DNA from: Endobugula sp047636495
GTDB lineage: Bacteria; Pseudomonadota; Gammaproteobacteria; Pseudomonadales; Cellvibrionaceae
Length of the DNA stretch: 64,000 nucleotides
Assembly (NCBI GenBank): GCA_047636495.1
Contig: JBLILH010000013.1
Span: 1-64,000 of the forward strand
Direction: 5' to 3'
The notes beneath the pieces were generated by a model, which saw only the letters and a program-made list of their open reading frames with translations, made no database searches and was not told the origin of the DNA. Each line of letters starts with the position of its first letter. Position 1 is the first letter of the stretch. Both the position numbers and the translations under genes were made by a program. Shown piece by piece: positions 62,841 through 64,000 of the stretch.

Positions 62841-63518
62841 ATGACAATGATCACGACCACGCAACCTATTGAATTACTTTACGAAGATGCAGATTTACTG
62901 GTGGTTAGTAAGCCCGCAGGGATGTTAACGGTTCCAGGAAGAGGGCCAGACAAGCAAGATTGCTTAATACATCGTATTATTGGCCATGATAGCGCCCCCT
63001 ACCCCCTTGATCGATATTGGAAAAGCGGGCTCATCGTGCATCGCCTCGACATGGCGACGTCGGGTATCGTGATTATTGCACTCAACCCGCCCGCGCAGTC
63101 TGCCATGGGTAAACTATTTGCAGAACGTGCCGTCAGTAAACAATATTGTGCAGTTGTCGATGGCAAAATAACGCAGACACAAACAGTTGATCTACCACTG
63201 ATGTGCGACTGGGAAAACCGTCCCAAACAAAAAGTCGACCACCTGCACGGCAAGCATGCAAAAACAGATGTTATACCCATCAGCTATTGCCAGAAAAGTC
63301 AGACTAGTCGTCTTAAACTCATTCCTATTACCGGACGCTCACATCAGTTGCGTGTCCACATGCTTGCTATTGGGCACCCTATCGTTGGGGATTATTTTTA
63401 TGCCCCAGAGCCGATAAAGAGCAATAGCCCTCGATTACTACTACACGCAGAGACCATTGCTTTTATTCACCCTGTCAGCCAAAAAGAAATCGTCATTACG
63501 TCGCCGGCACCGTTTTAG
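62841..63518 (+). CDS. RluA-family pseudouridine synthase
   Basis: The 225-residue protein contains only the catalytic domain and no S4 domain. It has LLYEDADLLVVSKPAGMLTVPG (seen as YEDADLLVVSKPAGML), the active-site Asp in IVHRLDMATSGIVIIAL, and LIPITGRSHQLRVHMLAIGHPIVGD. This size and layout fit RluA, which modifies 23S U746 and tRNA U32, but single-domain paralogues also exist. Start ATG 62841. Confidence 0.88.
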   Translation: MTMITTTQPIELLYEDADLLVVSKPAGMLTVPGRGPDKQDCLIHRIIGHDSAPYPLDRYWKSGLIVHRLDMATSGIVIIALNPPAQSAMGKLFAERAVSKQYCAVVDGKITQTQTVDLPLMCDWENRPKQKVDHLHGKHAKTDVIPISYCQKSQTSRLKLIPITGRSHQLRVHMLAIGHPIVGDYFYAPEPIKSNSPRLLLHAETIAFIHPVSQKEIVITSPAPF

Positions 63519-63670
63519 ACATATTAATAACACATAAGCTCCTACGCTCCAGATCAACTCACTAACTTCTTCGTTTGTAAAAAAAATTCCTTATTGAACT
63601 TACGCTAGACTATTTGTCTGAGTGATTGGAAATAATAAATTAATAACCCCCAACTGCTTCGGAACCTATT

Positions 63671-64000
63671 ATGGGCACCCTACAAATACTCGCTGGCAAT
63701 ATCATTCAATGGAGCGTTCTCACGCTCTTGTTGTGATGGGCTCAGGCATTCTTTACATTGCCATTCTTTATATTATCGATAAAACACAAACGACACAGAC
63801 ATTCGACGCAACAAACTGTCGTTGACTGTACTCGTTATTTTTTTGAATATATTGGTGAGTTTTTCCGTCAATAGTTTTTTGCGATGGATCGAGAAGAGCT
63901 ACCGTTTAATCGTGCAGATCGTTCATGGGTCTGTCGCGCCGCTAAAAAAATAGATACCACCATTGCTTTTGGCTCAACGCGACCACCGAATATTCAGGGC
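63671..64000 (+). pseudogene. FMN-binding glutamate-synthase-like gene, broken, runs off window
   Basis: One frame from ATG 63671 reads MGTLQILAGNIIQWSVLTLL, a TGA at 63734, WAQAFFTLPFFILSIKHK, RYFFEYIGEFFRQ, a TAG at 63872, then FFAMDREELPFNRADRSWV and KKIDTTIAFGSTRPPNIQG to the window edge. The hydrophobic start, followed by EYxGEFFRQ(Y)FFAMDREExPFNRA and AFGSTR, matches the N-terminus of the FMN-binding glutamate synthase family (single-chain GltB-like membrane-anchored oxidoreductases). Two in-frame stops make it a likely pseudogene, or a short downstream ORF from ATG 63884 could be the start if the anchor is lost. Confidence 0.6.

Noticed and set aside
63622..63825. 67-residue plus-strand ORF near the window end
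   Set aside because: A different frame of the same bases carries the glutamate-synthase-like similarity.
1..64000. CRISPR arrays, prophage genes, toxin-antitoxin pairs or secondary-metabolite clusters
   Set aside because: None seen: no regularly spaced repeats, no phage structural genes, no PKS/NRPS modules.

Overview
The window is a stretch of bacterial chromosome from a gammaproteobacterium. Gene content and order match the Pseudomonas/Cellvibrio-type arrangement: rne divergent from rluC, followed by a HAD phosphatase, sppA, maf/yceF, yceD, rpmF, plsX, fabD, fabG, acpP, fabF, pabC, mltG and tmk. Also typical are tusDCB-tusE next to a yccA-like gene, cmoA-cmoB, cysB and a FleQ-type enhancer-binding protein. 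The DNA is AT-leaning. Several genes and two insertion sequences are visibly decaying, which suggests a lineage losing genes, possibly host-associated (inference). I cannot name the species.

Layout. 0-5.5 kb: end of a transglutaminase-like gene, a truncated MFS transporter, a GNAT acetyltransferase, a small exported repeat protein, a MATE exporter, trmA and a periplasmic solute-binding protein. 5.6-22 kb: a long, mostly minus-strand block for lipid precursor synthesis (plsX, fabD, fabG, acpP, fabF), folate (pabC), cell wall (mltG), dTMP (tmk) and RNA processing (rluC, rne). fabH is absent from it. 22-24.3 kb: tRNA-Ser(UGA), a dead Kef-type antiporter and a flavin reductase-like protein. 24.5-30.6 kb: Bax-inhibitor protein, tRNA 2-thiolation relay (tusDCBE), FleQ-like activator, msrA, a methyltransferase and a broken IS110 element. 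30.9-42.3 kb: ppx, a J-protein, a GIY-YIG protein, a DUF599 protein, an M16C peptidase, a kinase/REC-TPR pair, cmoA, cmoB and a DUF2835 protein. 42.4-44.8 kb: an NAD-glutamate dehydrogenase gene destroyed by an ISL3 insertion and a large deletion. 45-50.7 kb: purB, a CHMI-like tautomerase, a Rieske ferredoxin, pabB, thrH, a thioredoxin-like protein and an orphan membrane-anchored protein. 50.8-64 kb: cysB divergent from a TauE/SafE exporter, usp, a 5'-nucleotidase, yajC, an AraC-type HTH protein, bcp, mdh, a dimeric dUTPase, PAP2 phosphatase, a glycosyltransferase, tatD, pilZ, holB, an RluA-family synthase and the start of a broken glutamate-synthase-like gene.

Most striking points. First, the usual tmk-holB-pilZ-tatD run is cut after tmk, and its second half sits about 55 kb away in the same window. 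Second, two glutamate-metabolism genes (NAD-GDH and an FMN-binding glutamate-synthase-like gene) are both broken. Third, the IS110 remnant keeps a structured 5' non-coding end where this family is known to encode its bridge RNA. No CRISPR array, prophage or biosynthetic cluster was seen. The window is mainly housekeeping DNA with an overlay of genome erosion.
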